Shown here piece by piece: positions 15,376-23,377 of a stretch of DNA of 23,377 nucleotides. The stretch comes from UBA11540 sp045531755 (GTDB lineage: Bacteria > Bacillota > Clostridia > Oscillospirales > Ruminococcaceae): positions 1-23,377 of the forward strand of contig JAZSEP010000014.1 in the NCBI GenBank assembly GCA_045531755.1, given 5' to 3'. Made by a program: the position numbers and the translations under genes. Within the stretch, counting starts at the first letter, position 1. Every line of letters starts with the position of its first letter. Under the pieces are notes generated by a model. The model was given only the letters and a program-made list of their open reading frames with translations, did not search any database and had not been told where the DNA came from.

Positions 15376-16040
15376 TAATCACCGATTCTTTTTGCTATAT
15401 TGTACAACGCCTCGACAGATTGCTCAAAATCAAGGTCAGAGGTGTCAACGAGCACAGCGTCGTCTGCTTGCTTGAGAGGTGCCGTAGCGCGTGTGCTGTC
15501 GTTGTGGTCACGGGTTTTGACGTCTGCAAGAACGTCATCGTATGTGACTTTTTGACCTTTTGCGATAAGCTCCTTGTATCTTCTTTTTGCTCTTTCCTCG
15601 GGGGATGCAGTCAGAAAAATTTTAACGTCTGCATTTGGAAGAACAACAGTTCCAATATCACGTCCGTCCATCACAACGTTGTTGTTTTTTGCAATATCTT
15701 GCTGAAGGTCAAACAAAAACTCTCTAACCTTTGGTATTGCCGAAACGTTAGAAGCAGCCATGGAAATTTCAGCAGTACGAATTTTTTCGGAAACGTCGTC
15801 GTCGTTTATAAAAACGCGTTGTTGTCCGTCGACGTATCTCAACTGAACGTCAATCAAATCAAGGCATTTGACAACTTCGTCACTTGCAGTGGTTGAAATT
15901 CCTCGAGAAACCACGAAGTATCCGACTGCACGGTAAAGAGCGCCTGTGTCAACGTAGATATATCCCATTTTTTTTGCGAGTATCTTGGCTATTGAGCTTT
16001 TTCCTGCACCTGCAGGGCCGTCAATTGCAATTGCTCTCAT
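15375..16040 (-). CDS. cmk: Cytidylate kinase
   Basis: Phosphorylates CMP and dCMP with ATP in the cytoplasm. The N-terminus AIDGPAGAGKSS is the P-loop (about 8-16), followed by YVDTGALYRAVGY, and DGRDIGTVVLPNADVKIFLTA in the middle. The ATG at 16040 (221 aa) is fixed by AGGAGG six bases upstream and by the conserved start of the fold; a frame extending to 16130 merely overlaps the upstream gene. The upstream stop codon lies one base before this ATG. CMP also arises from phospholipid synthesis with CDP-diacylglycerol, which links it loosely to plsC and cdsA. Confidence 0.95.
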   Translation of the reverse strand: MRAIAIDGPAGAGKSSIAKILAKKMGYIYVDTGALYRAVGYFVVSRGISTTASDEVVKCLDLIDVQLRYVDGQQRVFINDDDVSEKIRTAEISMAASNVSAIPKVREFLFDLQQDIAKNNNVVMDGRDIGTVVLPNADVKIFLTASPEERAKRRYKELIAKGQKVTYDDVLADVKTRDHNDSTRATAPLKQADDAVLVDTSDLDFEQSVEALYNIAKRIGD

Positions 16041-16041
16041 A

Positions 16042-17286
16042 TTAAACCTCCTGAGTGATGCTGTTTCCGCAGAGATATCCGGTGGAAAAAGCAATCTGCA
16101 GATTAAATCCTCCGGTAAAGGCATCAACATCTATGATTTCACCGGCAAAATACAGGCCGGAAACAAGCTTGGACTGCATAGTTTTTGGGTCGATTTCAGA
16201 AGTTTTTATTCCTCCGCTTGTGATAATCGCTTCTTCAATTGGGCGGAAGGCTTTTGGGGAGATTTTAAGGTTCTTCAAGACTGTGACAAGCTTGTTGCGC
16301 TGAACCTTTGTTATCTGATTTGCTTTTGTGCTCGGGTCAACATCACAAAGCTTGATGATTACAGGAATCATTCTTTGCGGCAAAAGATCATCAAGCGCGT
16401 TGGAAAGGTCGCGGTTGGAATACTTTTCAAAATCTCTGATGATACGGTTATCGAGCTGTTTTTCGTCGAGTGCGGGCTTCATATCAACGTAAAGAGTATA
16501 GTCGGAAATGCTTTCATAATCCATACAGGAGCTCACACTCAAAACCAACGGACCCGAAATACCAAAGTGAGTAAAAAGCATTTCACCAAGCTCGTTGAAA
16601 CAAGGCTTTGCAGCATCGCCTTTAAAGAGCTTCAGTGTCACATTTCTCAGAGAAAGTCCCTGTAGCTCTTGGCACCATTTGTCGTGTGTAACTATTGGCA
16701 CAAGCGAGGGCTGAGGGGTGATAATAGTGTGTCCGAGATTTGTTGCGAGCTCATATCCGCTGCCGTCCGAACCTGTTAGTGGATAGCTTTTTCCGCCTGT
16801 TGCAAGGATTACGTTTTTTGCATAATAACTTCCGTTTTGGGTTTTTACTCCGCAAACAGAGCTATCATTAGTCAGAATTTCTGTGACACATTCTTGGCGG
16901 TAATCCACTCTGTTCTTTTTAATGAATTTATAAAGCGCGTCGGTTATATCGGCAGATTTGTCGGATACAGGAAAAACGCGGTTGCCCCTTTCGGTTTTCA
17001 AAGGTACGCCAAGCGACTCGAAAAAACCCATCGTATCAGACGGAGAAAATGCCGACAGAGCACTGTACATAAATCTTGGATTTGTGCGTATATAGCGCAT
17101 AAAATCCCTAATGTCACAGTTGTTTGTGACGTTGCAGCGACCTTTGCCGGTTATAAGGACTTTTCGTCCCACTTTTGTGTTTTTGTCCAAAAGAAGAACG
17201 GAGTTGCCATCAGCAGCGGCAGTACCAGCGGCAATACAGCCTGCAGCACCTGCACCTATAACGATTACGTCGAATCTGTTGCTCAT
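16042..17286 (-). CDS. FAD-dependent oxidoreductase, YhiN/HI0933 family
   Basis: Flavoprotein of 414 aa. The N-terminal dinucleotide-binding motif is VIGAGAAGCIAAGTAA (about 10-25), followed by GRKVLITGKGRCNVTNN, the family signature. The C-terminus has LYFAGEIIDVDAFTGGFNLQIAFSTGY, the second FAD contact. The biochemical role of most members is unsettled; annotations such as aminoacetone oxidase or BaiN (bile-acid reductase) are used for relatives, and I would not choose one. The gene starts inside the stop of the upstream regulator (ATGA) and ends one base before the cmk start, so it is tightly embedded in the operon. Confidence 0.88.
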   Translation of the reverse strand: MSNRFDVIVIGAGAAGCIAAGTAAADGNSVLLLDKNTKVGRKVLITGKGRCNVTNNCDIRDFMRYIRTNPRFMYSALSAFSPSDTMGFFESLGVPLKTERGNRVFPVSDKSADITDALYKFIKKNRVDYRQECVTEILTNDSSVCGVKTQNGSYYAKNVILATGGKSYPLTGSDGSGYELATNLGHTIITPQPSLVPIVTHDKWCQELQGLSLRNVTLKLFKGDAAKPCFNELGEMLFTHFGISGPLVLSVSSCMDYESISDYTLYVDMKPALDEKQLDNRIIRDFEKYSNRDLSNALDDLLPQRMIPVIIKLCDVDPSTKANQITKVQRNKLVTVLKNLKISPKAFRPIEEAIITSGGIKTSEIDPKTMQSKLVSGLYFAGEIIDVDAFTGGFNLQIAFSTGYLCGNSITQEV

Positions 17287-18152
17287 TGGGCATTCTCCGA
17301 TTTTTGATATACTTCATACTCGTCCCAAATGTGTTCAAGCATATTGAGTGATTCTGTAACCTCTGCCTGACGTTTGATTCCTACAGCGACGATGAGAGCG
17401 TTAAGTAAACTCAAAGGTGCAACGAGAGAATCCACAAACGACGCCATATCGCTTTTTGCAAGGAGCGTGAAATCTGCCATCTCAGCAATAGGGGAGGCTA
17501 TGCTGTCTGTTAACGCAATCACTTTCGCACCGCGTTCCTTTGCGTACATAAGAGCCTTCGAGGTGCGGGATGAGTATCTTGGAAAACTTATTCCAAATAA
17601 AACATCGTTTTCGTTAATACGCATAATGCGCTCAAACATTTCGCTCGAGCTTGTGGTTTCAATGAAATTTACGTTGTCAAAAATATGGTTGAAGTAGAAA
17701 GAAACAAAACGAGCAAGGGACGCAGAGCTTCCGACACCGATTATATAGATTCTTCGCGCAGATGCAAAAGCATTCACCGCTTCTTCAAAATGCGTGTGAT
17801 TTGTTTCTTCAAGGGTGCGACGTATCTTTTCGATATCAGAGTTGAGAACCTTTGTGAGAACGTCGTGGTCCTGCATCATCTGTGTTGTTATTTCCATACG
17901 CTGTACAGCGGTAAGGCGGTTTCGGGTTATTTCCTGAAGTGCCTTTTGAAATTCAGGGTAACCCTCAAATCCGAGGACGGTAGCAAAGCGCACTACGGTG
18001 GATTCGCTGACACCGACCGTGTCACCGAGCTTGGACGCGGTCATAAAGGATGCTTTCTCATAATGCTCCGTTACAAATTCTGCAATTCTTTTCTGACTTT
18101 TGGAAAAGTCGGGCATTAAAGTTTTGATTGAAGTCAAAATACTATTGTTCAC
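17283..18152 (-). CDS. MurR/RpiR-family transcriptional regulator
   Basis: A 289-residue regulator. An N-terminal helix-turn-helix (about 36-57, TASKLGDTVGVSESTVVRFA) binds DNA, and a C-terminal SIS domain (about 125-260, IYIIGVGSSASLA) usually binds a phosphosugar. The start is GTG, with GAGG six bases upstream. It is the first gene of the minus-strand operon and overlaps the next gene by ATGA. RpiR regulators normally sit beside sugar or amino-sugar catabolism genes; here the neighbours are lipid, isoprenoid and nucleotide genes. Its target and ligand are unknown. Confidence 0.9.
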   Translation of the reverse strand: MNNSILTSIKTLMPDFSKSQKRIAEFVTEHYEKASFMTASKLGDTVGVSESTVVRFATVLGFEGYPEFQKALQEITRNRLTAVQRMEITTQMMQDHDVLTKVLNSDIEKIRRTLEETNHTHFEEAVNAFASARRIYIIGVGSSASLARFVSFYFNHIFDNVNFIETTSSSEMFERIMRINENDVLFGISFPRYSSRTSKALMYAKERGAKVIALTDSIASPIAEMADFTLLAKSDMASFVDSLVAPLSLLNALIVAVGIKRQAEVTESLNMLEHIWDEYEVYQKSENAQ

Positions 18153-18190
18153 GACGCACCTCGTTTTAGAACGAATATTCTTAATATATT

Positions 18191-18219
18191 ATTATACTAT
18201 ACTTTAAAAAAGAAAACAA
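18191..18219 (-). promoter_or_regulatory. Promoter of the RpiR-cmk-plsC-ispH operon
   Basis: On the minus strand, -35 TTGTTT (18219-18214), 17-base spacer, -10 TATAAT (18196-18191). The palindromes TAATATATTA (18182-18191) and GAATATTC (18173-18180) lie just downstream and could bind the regulator itself, but AT-rich palindromes are common by chance. Confidence 0.6.
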
Positions 18220-18243
18220 GATAATAAATTTTGAACTTCACTC

Positions 18244-18272
18244 TTTACATATTTTCTCGTATGGTGTAAAAT
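18244..18272 (+). promoter_or_regulatory. pyrH operon promoter (sigma-A type)
   Basis: -35 TTTACA (18244-18249), 17-base spacer, -10 TAAAAT (18267-18272). It is divergent from the RpiR operon promoter, with 24 bases between the two -35 boxes. Confidence 0.65.
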
Positions 18273-18307
18273 GGTAGAGTAAAAGTATGTATTCGGGAGT
18301 GTTGATT

Positions 18308-19018
18308 TTGGCGATTAAGTATAAGCGTATTCTTTTGAAGCTCAGCGGTGAAGCGCTTGCAGGTTCTCAAAAGAGTGGATTTGATTTTGACATCGTTACT
18401 TCCATCTGCAAAAGTATTAAAAAATGCGTTGACCTCGGCGCAGAAGTTGGCGTAGTTGTGGGTGGCGGAAATTTCTGGAGAGGAAGAACAGGCGGTTCGA
18501 TGGAAAGAACCAGAGCTGACCAGATGGGAATGCTCGCGACCGTTATAAACTCTCTTGCGTTGCAGGATACGTTAGAACAGTTAGGCGTTAAAGCAAAGGT
18601 GCAGACGGCGGCTTCGATGCCTTCTTTCGCAGAACCTTATACAAGAGCAAGGGCTGTAGAGCATCTTGAGAGCGGCAACGTAGTTATCTTTGGTTGCGGA
18701 ACAGGAAATCCCTTTTTCTCAACCGACACAGCGGCAACCTTGAGAGCGGCAGAGATAAATGCCGACATCATATTCAAGGCAACTATGGTTGATGGCGTTT
18801 ATGACTGTGACCCTCATAAGTTTGAAAACGCAAAAAAATATGATGAACTGACCTTCTCAGAGGTCCTGAATAAAGGCTTAGCTGTTATGGACAGCACGGC
18901 GGCATCTATGTGCAAGGATAACCACCTTTCCTTGCTGGTATTCAGTCTTGAAGACCCCGACAATATCGTCAGAGCACTAAACGGTGAAAATATTGGAACA
19001 ATCGTCAAGGAGGCGTAA
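18308..19018 (+). CDS. pyrH: UMP kinase
   Basis: Phosphorylates UMP to UDP, the bacterial hexameric type. Motifs: KRILLKLSGEAL at the start, GVVVGGGNFWRGR, RADQMGMLATVINSLALQD, and FKATMVDGVYDCDPHK near the end. The TTG at 18308 (236 aa) is chosen because GGGAG lies eight bases before it and the protein then begins MAIKYKR, as is usual; the ATG at 18287 would add seven residues and take in the ribosome binding site. First gene of the operon; rpsB and tsf, often upstream of pyrH-frr, are absent here. Confidence 0.94.
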   Translation: MAIKYKRILLKLSGEALAGSQKSGFDFDIVTSICKSIKKCVDLGAEVGVVVGGGNFWRGRTGGSMERTRADQMGMLATVINSLALQDTLEQLGVKAKVQTAASMPSFAEPYTRARAVEHLESGNVVIFGCGTGNPFFSTDTAATLRAAEINADIIFKATMVDGVYDCDPHKFENAKKYDELTFSEVLNKGLAVMDSTAASMCKDNHLSLLVFSLEDPDNIVRALNGENIGTIVKEA

Positions 19019-19023
19019 TTATA

Positions 19024-19578
19024 ATGAAAGAACAGTACAGACCAATCGATGAGAAAATGACCAAAAGCATTAACGTTTTGGCAGGAGAGTTTGCAGCTAT
19101 AAGAGCAGGAAGAGCTAACCCCGCAGTTTTAGACAAGCTTTTCGTTGACTATTATGGATCGCCCACTCCCATCAACCAGATGGCAGCGGTATCTGTTTCC
19201 GAAGCAAGAGTGCTTGTTATTCAGCCGTGGGACAGATCTACACTCAAAGATATTGAAAAAGCCATACTCACTTCTGACATAGGTATCAACCCTAACAACG
19301 ACGGAAGAGTTATACGTCTTAACTTCCCGCCCATTACAGAAGATCGCAGAAAAGAAATCTGCAAGGACGTAAGAAAACTTGGCGAGGATACAAAGGTTGC
19401 TATCCGCTCTATTCGCAGAGATGCACTTGAAAAGTTCAAGGCTGAAAAGAAAAACGGAACACTTACTGAAGACGACTTAAAGGCTGCAGAAAAAGACGTG
19501 CAGGATTTGACAGACAAGTACTGTAAGACCATCGATACAATGGTGTCCGACAAGGAAAAAGAAGTAATGTCTATCTAA
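19024..19578 (+). CDS. frr: Ribosome recycling factor
   Basis: Works with EF-G to split the ribosome after termination. Length 184 aa is typical; INVLAGEFAAIRAGRANPAVLDKL is the hallmark N-terminal helix, and the C-terminal helix (DLTDKYCKTIDTMVSDKEKEVM) completes the three-helix bundle. ATG with AAGGAGG upstream, the Shine-Dalgarno overlapping the end of pyrH. It follows pyrH by five bases, the usual order in most bacteria. Confidence 0.97.
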   Translation: MKEQYRPIDEKMTKSINVLAGEFAAIRAGRANPAVLDKLFVDYYGSPTPINQMAAVSVSEARVLVIQPWDRSTLKDIEKAILTSDIGINPNNDGRVIRLNFPPITEDRRKEICKDVRKLGEDTKVAIRSIRRDALEKFKAEKKNGTLTEDDLKAAEKDVQDLTDKYCKTIDTMVSDKEKEVMSI

Positions 19579-19591
19579 CGAATACAAAGAC

Positions 19592-19620
19592 AATCGGGAC
19601 AAGTGTTGCTTGTCCCGATT
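19592..19620 (+). other. Perfect 12-bp hairpin between frr and uppS
   Basis: AATCGGGACAAG and its exact complement around TGTTG. No T-run follows on either strand, so it is not a standard terminator. It may stabilise the frr message end, mark a processing site, or lower expression of the downstream genes. Confidence 0.75.
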
Positions 19621-19660
19621 AGACGATTTTGCATAACTGCCAGTTTATCGGAGGAAGACC

Positions 19661-20386
19661 ATGCTTTTTAAGAAAAAGAAGTTTAATTTTGAAGGCAAGG
19701 TTCCCACCCACATCGCGTTTATTATGGACGGGAACGGAAGATGGGCGAAAAAAAGAGGAATGCCGCGTCAGGCGGGACATAAGGTGGGAGCAGGTGTTTT
19801 TGAAGAGGTCTGCGACTACTGCCTCAAATATGGAATCAAACACGTAACCTTCTATGCTTTTTCCACTGAAAACTGGAAGCGCTCACAAGACGAGGTAAGG
19901 GCAATAATGAATCTTTTTCGCGATTATCTCAAAAGAGCTTTTATCGAGGAAAAGAACGACTGTCAGCGCCTTATTTTCATTGGCGACAGAAGCGCGCTTG
20001 ATGACGATATAAAACAACAGATGCAAGAGCTCGAAGACGCAACAAAAGAAAGAACCAAGCTCTACGTGTATCTCGCTATAAATTACGGCGGCCGCGATGA
20101 GATAGTTAATGCGTGCAACAAGCTCATTGAAAAGTCACAGCAAGGCGAGCTCGAAGCTCCCGTGACAGAAGAGGTGTTTGGCGGTGAGCTATACACAGCC
20201 GGTGCTCCTGACCCTGATATAATCGTGAGACCAAGCGGGGAATATAGACTTTCCAACTTTCTTCTATGGCAATGCGCCTATTCCGAGCTTATGTATATGA
20301 ACGTGCTTTGGCCGGATTTTAAAGAAAAGCATTTCGTTGAAATATTAAACGAATATCAAAATCGAAATCGAAGATACGGAGCGTGA
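19661..20386 (+). CDS. uppS: Isoprenyl transferase (undecaprenyl diphosphate synthase)
   Basis: Extends farnesyl diphosphate with IPP into the C55 lipid carrier for cell-wall synthesis. FIMDGNGRWAKKRG carries the catalytic Asp23; ENWKRSQDEV, INYGGRDEI and RPSGEYRLSNFLLWQCAYSEL are the other family regions. Length 241 aa is normal. ATG with GGAGG six bases upstream. It comes right after the 12-bp hairpin and just before cdsA. Its IPP substrate depends on dxr and ispH, both in this window. Confidence 0.95.
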   Translation: MLFKKKKFNFEGKVPTHIAFIMDGNGRWAKKRGMPRQAGHKVGAGVFEEVCDYCLKYGIKHVTFYAFSTENWKRSQDEVRAIMNLFRDYLKRAFIEEKNDCQRLIFIGDRSALDDDIKQQMQELEDATKERTKLYVYLAINYGGRDEIVNACNKLIEKSQQGELEAPVTEEVFGGELYTAGAPDPDIIVRPSGEYRLSNFLLWQCAYSELMYMNVLWPDFKEKHFVEILNEYQNRNRRYGA

Positions 20387-20390
20387 TTTT

Positions 20391-21227
20391 ATGAAACAAA
20401 GAATAATAACTGCTTTTATTGGGCTTGCTCTGTTTTCGGTTTGCCTTGCTTTTTTCGAAAGTTTAATATTTAATTTGCTGATTGGTGTTGTGGCGGCAAT
20501 TGGCATAAATGAACTTTTGTCAGCCGCAAAGATAACGAAGTTCAAACCAATTTGCATTTTGTGTACAATTTTGGTTGGCATAACTCCGTTTCTCTCTATG
20601 CCTGAAGTGGTTAAATACAGAATGGCGATATACCTTGCTTTTGTTTTTGTCTCGTTTATGATGCTTCTTGCAAAGCACGAGGAGCTTAAGTTTGCCGACC
20701 TTGCTTTTGCAATGTTTTCATCACTTTTGCTGGGTCTTGTATTCTCTGTTTTTATCTATATCAGGGACATGAATCTTGAAAAAAGTATAAAATTTTTCTA
20801 TATAATTCTAATCTTTGGCGGAGCGTGGCTCTCCGACTCTGCGGCATATTTTGCAGGAAGATTCTTTGGAAAACACAAGCTTGCTCCACAGATAAGCCCC
20901 AAGAAGACAATTGAAGGCGCAATCGGCGGAGTTTTGGGCTGTGTCTTGGGATTTGTCCTTTTGGGTGTTGCGTTTGATGCTATTGCCACTTCAAATGAAA
21001 TGGCGTTCAGAGTAAACTACTTTGTTTTGATTGCTGTTTCTCTTGTGCTTTCCGTAGTCGGAATGCTTGGAGACTTGACCTTTTCGGTTATAAAGCGTCA
21101 GTACGGAATAAAGGATTACGGAAACCTTCTTCCCGGACACGGTGGAGTGCTTGACAGATTTGACAGCGTCATCTTCACGGCTCCTGCTCTTTACATCATT
21201 ATTCAATTTTTTGATATAGTTGGGTGA
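20391..21227 (+). CDS. cdsA: Phosphatidate cytidylyltransferase (CDP-diacylglycerol synthase)
   Basis: Integral membrane enzyme turning phosphatidic acid and CTP into CDP-diacylglycerol, the branch point for phospholipids. Several hydrophobic helices span the 278 residues. The signature region SDSAAYFAGRFFGKHKLAPQISPKKTIEGAIGG is split by nature; its end is marked by RQYGIKDYGNLLPGHGGVLDRFDS, the conserved C-terminal motif. ATG four bases after the uppS stop, with GGAG in the uppS end. It uses the product of PlsC, encoded in the other operon. Confidence 0.95.
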   Translation: MKQRIITAFIGLALFSVCLAFFESLIFNLLIGVVAAIGINELLSAAKITKFKPICILCTILVGITPFLSMPEVVKYRMAIYLAFVFVSFMMLLAKHEELKFADLAFAMFSSLLLGLVFSVFIYIRDMNLEKSIKFFYIILIFGGAWLSDSAAYFAGRFFGKHKLAPQISPKKTIEGAIGGVLGCVLGFVLLGVAFDAIATSNEMAFRVNYFVLIAVSLVLSVVGMLGDLTFSVIKRQYGIKDYGNLLPGHGGVLDRFDSVIFTAPALYIIIQFFDIVG

Positions 21228-21233
21228 TTAGGG

Positions 21234-22376
21234 TTGAAAAAAATTTCAATTTTAGGCTCTACAGGCTCTATTGGAACACAGGCGCTCTCTGTTGCCGAAA
21301 ATCTTGGATTTTCAGTAACAGCGCTTACTGCACATAAAAACGTAAAGCTTTTGGAACAACAGGTGAGAAGATTTTCACCTGCTGTTGCTGTTGTTACGGA
21401 CGAACAGGCGTTTAATGATGCTTCAGTGAGATTGAAGGATACTTCGGTAAAGCTGATGTACGGAATGGATAGCGTCTGTGAAATCGCCTCATCTAATGAT
21501 AATGACATTCTGCTCAACTCATTGGTAGGTATGCGCGGCTTAAAACCTACGATGTGTGCGATTGAGGCAGGTGTTGACGTTGCGCTTGCGAACAAGGAAA
21601 CGCTTGTTACAGGCGGAAAACTCGTTATGGATGCCGTCAAGAACCGCAAAGTGCGCCTTTTGCCTGTTGATAGCGAGCATTCTGCAATTTTTCAATGCTT
21701 GCAGGGAAGGGCAGACAACCATATAAATAAAATAATTCTAACAGCTTCAGGGGGTCCTTTTTTTGGAAAAAATTATGACGAGCTTGAAAAGGTAACTGTC
21801 AAAGAGGCTTTGAATCATCCCAATTGGAGTATGGGTGCAAAAATAACAATAGACAGCGCAACTCTTATGAATAAGGGTCTTGAGCTTATAGAAGCAGTCT
21901 GGCTTTTTGACAAGGCTCCTGAAGATATAGAAATTGTTGTACACAGGGAAAGCGTGATACATTCCTTGATTGAGTATGACGATTTTTCCGTAATTGCACA
22001 GCTTGGTGTTCCTGATATGAAGATACCGATACAGTATGCGTTGACGTATCCGCAGAGAACGAGCTGTAATGTCAACAGACTCAGTCTTGCAGAAGTTAAA
22101 AACCTGACCTTCTATGAGCCCGATGAGGATACCTTCAAGTGCCTGTCTGCTTGTAAATTGGCTATATCTAAGGGCGGTCTGTATCCAACCTATGCAAACG
22201 GAGCAAACGAAAAAGCTGTCGAACTGTTTTTGGACGGAAAGATTGGATTTAACGATATCGGCAGAATTGTTTTGGCTGCGGTTGAAGAAATAAAAACCAA
22301 TATATCGGAATATACTATTGAAGACATCTACGCGGCTGATGCGACTGCAAGGGAGTTTGCGGAAAATTATCTATAA
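21234..22376 (+). CDS. dxr: 1-deoxy-D-xylulose 5-phosphate reductoisomerase
   Basis: Converts DXP to MEP with NADPH, the first committed step of the MEP isoprenoid pathway. LGSTGSIGTQAL (7-18) binds NADPH; VDSEHSAIFQ (145-154) supplies the metal ligands Asp146 and Glu148; TASGGPF and HPNWSMGAKITIDSATLMNKGLE form the substrate site. Length 380 aa is normal. The start is TTG, with GGGTGAT at the cdsA stop acting as ribosome binding site; no ATG fits before the conserved strand. Confidence 0.96.
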   Translation: MKKISILGSTGSIGTQALSVAENLGFSVTALTAHKNVKLLEQQVRRFSPAVAVVTDEQAFNDASVRLKDTSVKLMYGMDSVCEIASSNDNDILLNSLVGMRGLKPTMCAIEAGVDVALANKETLVTGGKLVMDAVKNRKVRLLPVDSEHSAIFQCLQGRADNHINKIILTASGGPFFGKNYDELEKVTVKEALNHPNWSMGAKITIDSATLMNKGLELIEAVWLFDKAPEDIEIVVHRESVIHSLIEYDDFSVIAQLGVPDMKIPIQYALTYPQRTSCNVNRLSLAEVKNLTFYEPDEDTFKCLSACKLAISKGGLYPTYANGANEKAVELFLDGKIGFNDIGRIVLAAVEEIKTNISEYTIEDIYAADATAREFAENYL

Positions 22377-22393
22377 AGGCGGTATCCGGATAA

Positions 22394-23377
22394 ATGGATT
22401 TTTTGATTACCGTTGTTGCAACGGTCATAATTTTTGGAATTGTTATCTTTATACATGAGCTCGGCCACTTTCTTTCTGCGAAGGCGTGTGGAGTAAGGGT
22501 TAACGAGTTTGCATTAGGTATGGGTCCGAGAATCTTTTCGTTTGGAAAAAAAGAAACAAAATATTCTCTTCGTCTTCTGCCGATAGGCGGATACGTACAG
22601 ATGGAAGGAGAAGATTCGGACAGCGATGACGAAAGAGCTTTTTTCAAAAAGGCTGTTTGGAAAAGGATAATAATTGTCGCCGCAGGTGCGTTTATGAACC
22701 TGATTTTAGGATTTATCGTAGTTTGTATTATTACTTCCGTTTATACTTCTGCGATTTCCTCTACAACGGTTGCGGAATTTAACGAGAACGCCTCCACCTA
22801 CGCCACAGGTCTTCGCGTTGGCGACAAGATACTTAAGGTCAACGACAGGAAAATCAATATTGACAGAGATATTATACTCGAGCTTCAGCGCGAAGATGAT
22901 CTCGTTGTTGATATGGTTGTTCTTCGTGACGGAGAAAAAACAACTTTAAACGGCGTAAAGTTTGAATATACTGATGCCTACGACGAGATAAGCGGTCAAA
23001 GCTATAAGAACTTTGTGATTGATTTTAAGGTCTATGGAACTCCAAAAACGTTTGTAAGCGTAATAAGACAATCCTTCTACGAGAGTGTCGCTATAGCAAA
23101 GACTATCTGGACTTCTCTGGCTGACCTTATTGCTCATCCCCAACTCAATAAGATTTCAGGCTTCGTTGGTGTAGGGGAGGTTATCGGTCAAGCGGCAGGG
23201 CTTGGGTTTGATTATCTGCTTAATATCTTAGCATTTATCACGATAAATCTCGGTATATTCAATCTGCTTCCTATACCCGCACTTGATGGAGGAAGGCTGC
23301 TGTTTTTGATAATTGAAGCAATAATACGCCGCCCAATTCCTAAAAAATTCGAAGGTAGAGTACACACTATTGGTTTT
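22394..23377 (+). CDS. rseP: Site-2 (RseP-type) membrane metalloprotease, cut by window end
   Basis: Intramembrane zinc protease that cleaves membrane proteins such as anti-sigma factors and signal-peptide remnants. The frame stays open for 328 codons to the window end. HELGH at 21-25 is the zinc motif; RLLPIGGYVQMEGE follows; a PDZ domain lies at about 120-190 (GLRVGDKILKVNDRKI); NLLPIPALDGGRL (290-302) holds the third ligand Asp298. The ATG is 17 bases after dxr, with a modest Shine-Dalgarno (AAGGCGG). The order dxr-rseP is widespread. Only the C-terminal end is missing. It is a candidate for final release of a membrane-held sigma factor such as the one at 10143, though it is not specific to it. 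Confidence 0.95.
   Translation, partial: MDFLITVVATVIIFGIVIFIHELGHFLSAKACGVRVNEFALGMGPRIFSFGKKETKYSLRLLPIGGYVQMEGEDSDSDDERAFFKKAVWKRIIIVAAGAFMNLILGFIVVCIITSVYTSAISSTTVAEFNENASTYATGLRVGDKILKVNDRKINIDRDIILELQREDDLVVDMVVLRDGEKTTLNGVKFEYTDAYDEISGQSYKNFVIDFKVYGTPKTFVSVIRQSFYESVAIAKTIWTSLADLIAHPQLNKISGFVGVGEVIGQAAGLGFDYLLNILAFITINLGIFNLLPIPALDGGRLLFLIIEAIIRRPIPKKFEGRVHTIGF

Noticed and set aside
18287..18307. ATG start for pyrH
   Set aside because: It places the Shine-Dalgarno inside the coding sequence and adds residues not found in UMP kinases; TTG at 18308 fits better.
1..23377. tRNA, rRNA, riboswitch, CRISPR array, insertion sequence or prophage genes
   Set aside because: I looked for cloverleaf ends, direct-repeat arrays, transposase motifs and long structured leaders and saw none; gaps between genes are too short to hide most of them.

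Overview
The window looks like a chromosomal segment of a low-to-moderate GC Clostridia member, probably an uncultured gut relative of the Oscillospiraceae/Ruminococcaceae. The evidence is the IspH-S1 fusion protein, the cmk-plsC-ispH/rpsA gene order, the pyrH-frr-uppS-cdsA-dxr-rseP order, AGGAGG-type ribosome binding sites, frequent GTG/TTG starts, sigma-A type promoters and a class B-type sortase. No IS element, phage gene, tRNA, rRNA or CRISPR array is visible. Genes are dense and the longest gap is about 155 bases.

Layout from left to right. (1) A minus-strand copper P-type ATPase (copA) carries a CopZ-like domain fused at its C-terminus. A perfect inverted repeat lies over its promoter. 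(2) Divergent from it is a plus-strand operon: tldD, tldE and a secreted, membrane-anchored protein with an Ig-like domain, ended by a strong terminator. (3) Minus-strand ackA (acetate kinase) stands head to head with plus-strand tmcAL (acetate-dependent tRNA-Met acetylation). (4) A plus-strand sortase with a lipoprotein-type signal peptide has its own promoter and terminator. (5) A plus-strand two-gene operon encodes an ECF-like sigma factor and, overlapping by ATGA, a membrane-anchored serpin whose N-terminus resembles the short cytoplasmic tail plus membrane segment of clostridial sigma-partner proteins. (6) A minus-strand run goes from an RpiR-type regulator through a YhiN/HI0933-type flavoprotein, cmk, plsC and ispH-rpsA to a terminator hairpin, and beyond it a phosphoribosyltransferase. 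(7) Divergent from the regulator is a plus-strand operon, pyrH-frr-uppS-cdsA-dxr-rseP, with rseP cut by the window end.

How the genes fit together. Regions 6 and 7 are a housekeeping block. It combines nucleotide phosphorylation (cmk, pyrH), translation (S1 domains, frr), the MEP isoprenoid pathway (dxr, ispH), the undecaprenyl carrier (uppS), phospholipid synthesis (plsC, cdsA) and site-2 proteolysis (rseP). Regions 4 and 5 face outside the cell: a predicted lipid-anchored sortase, then a sigma factor paired with an extracellular serpin. That sigma-serpin pair is the best candidate for an undescribed system, because a suicide protease inhibitor occupies the place of the anti-sigma/sensor protein.

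A second theme is internal translation starts. Both multidomain fusions (CopA-CopZ and IspH-S1) keep a strong Shine-Dalgarno sequence and an in-frame ATG exactly at the domain junction, so each gene may yield a free second product.
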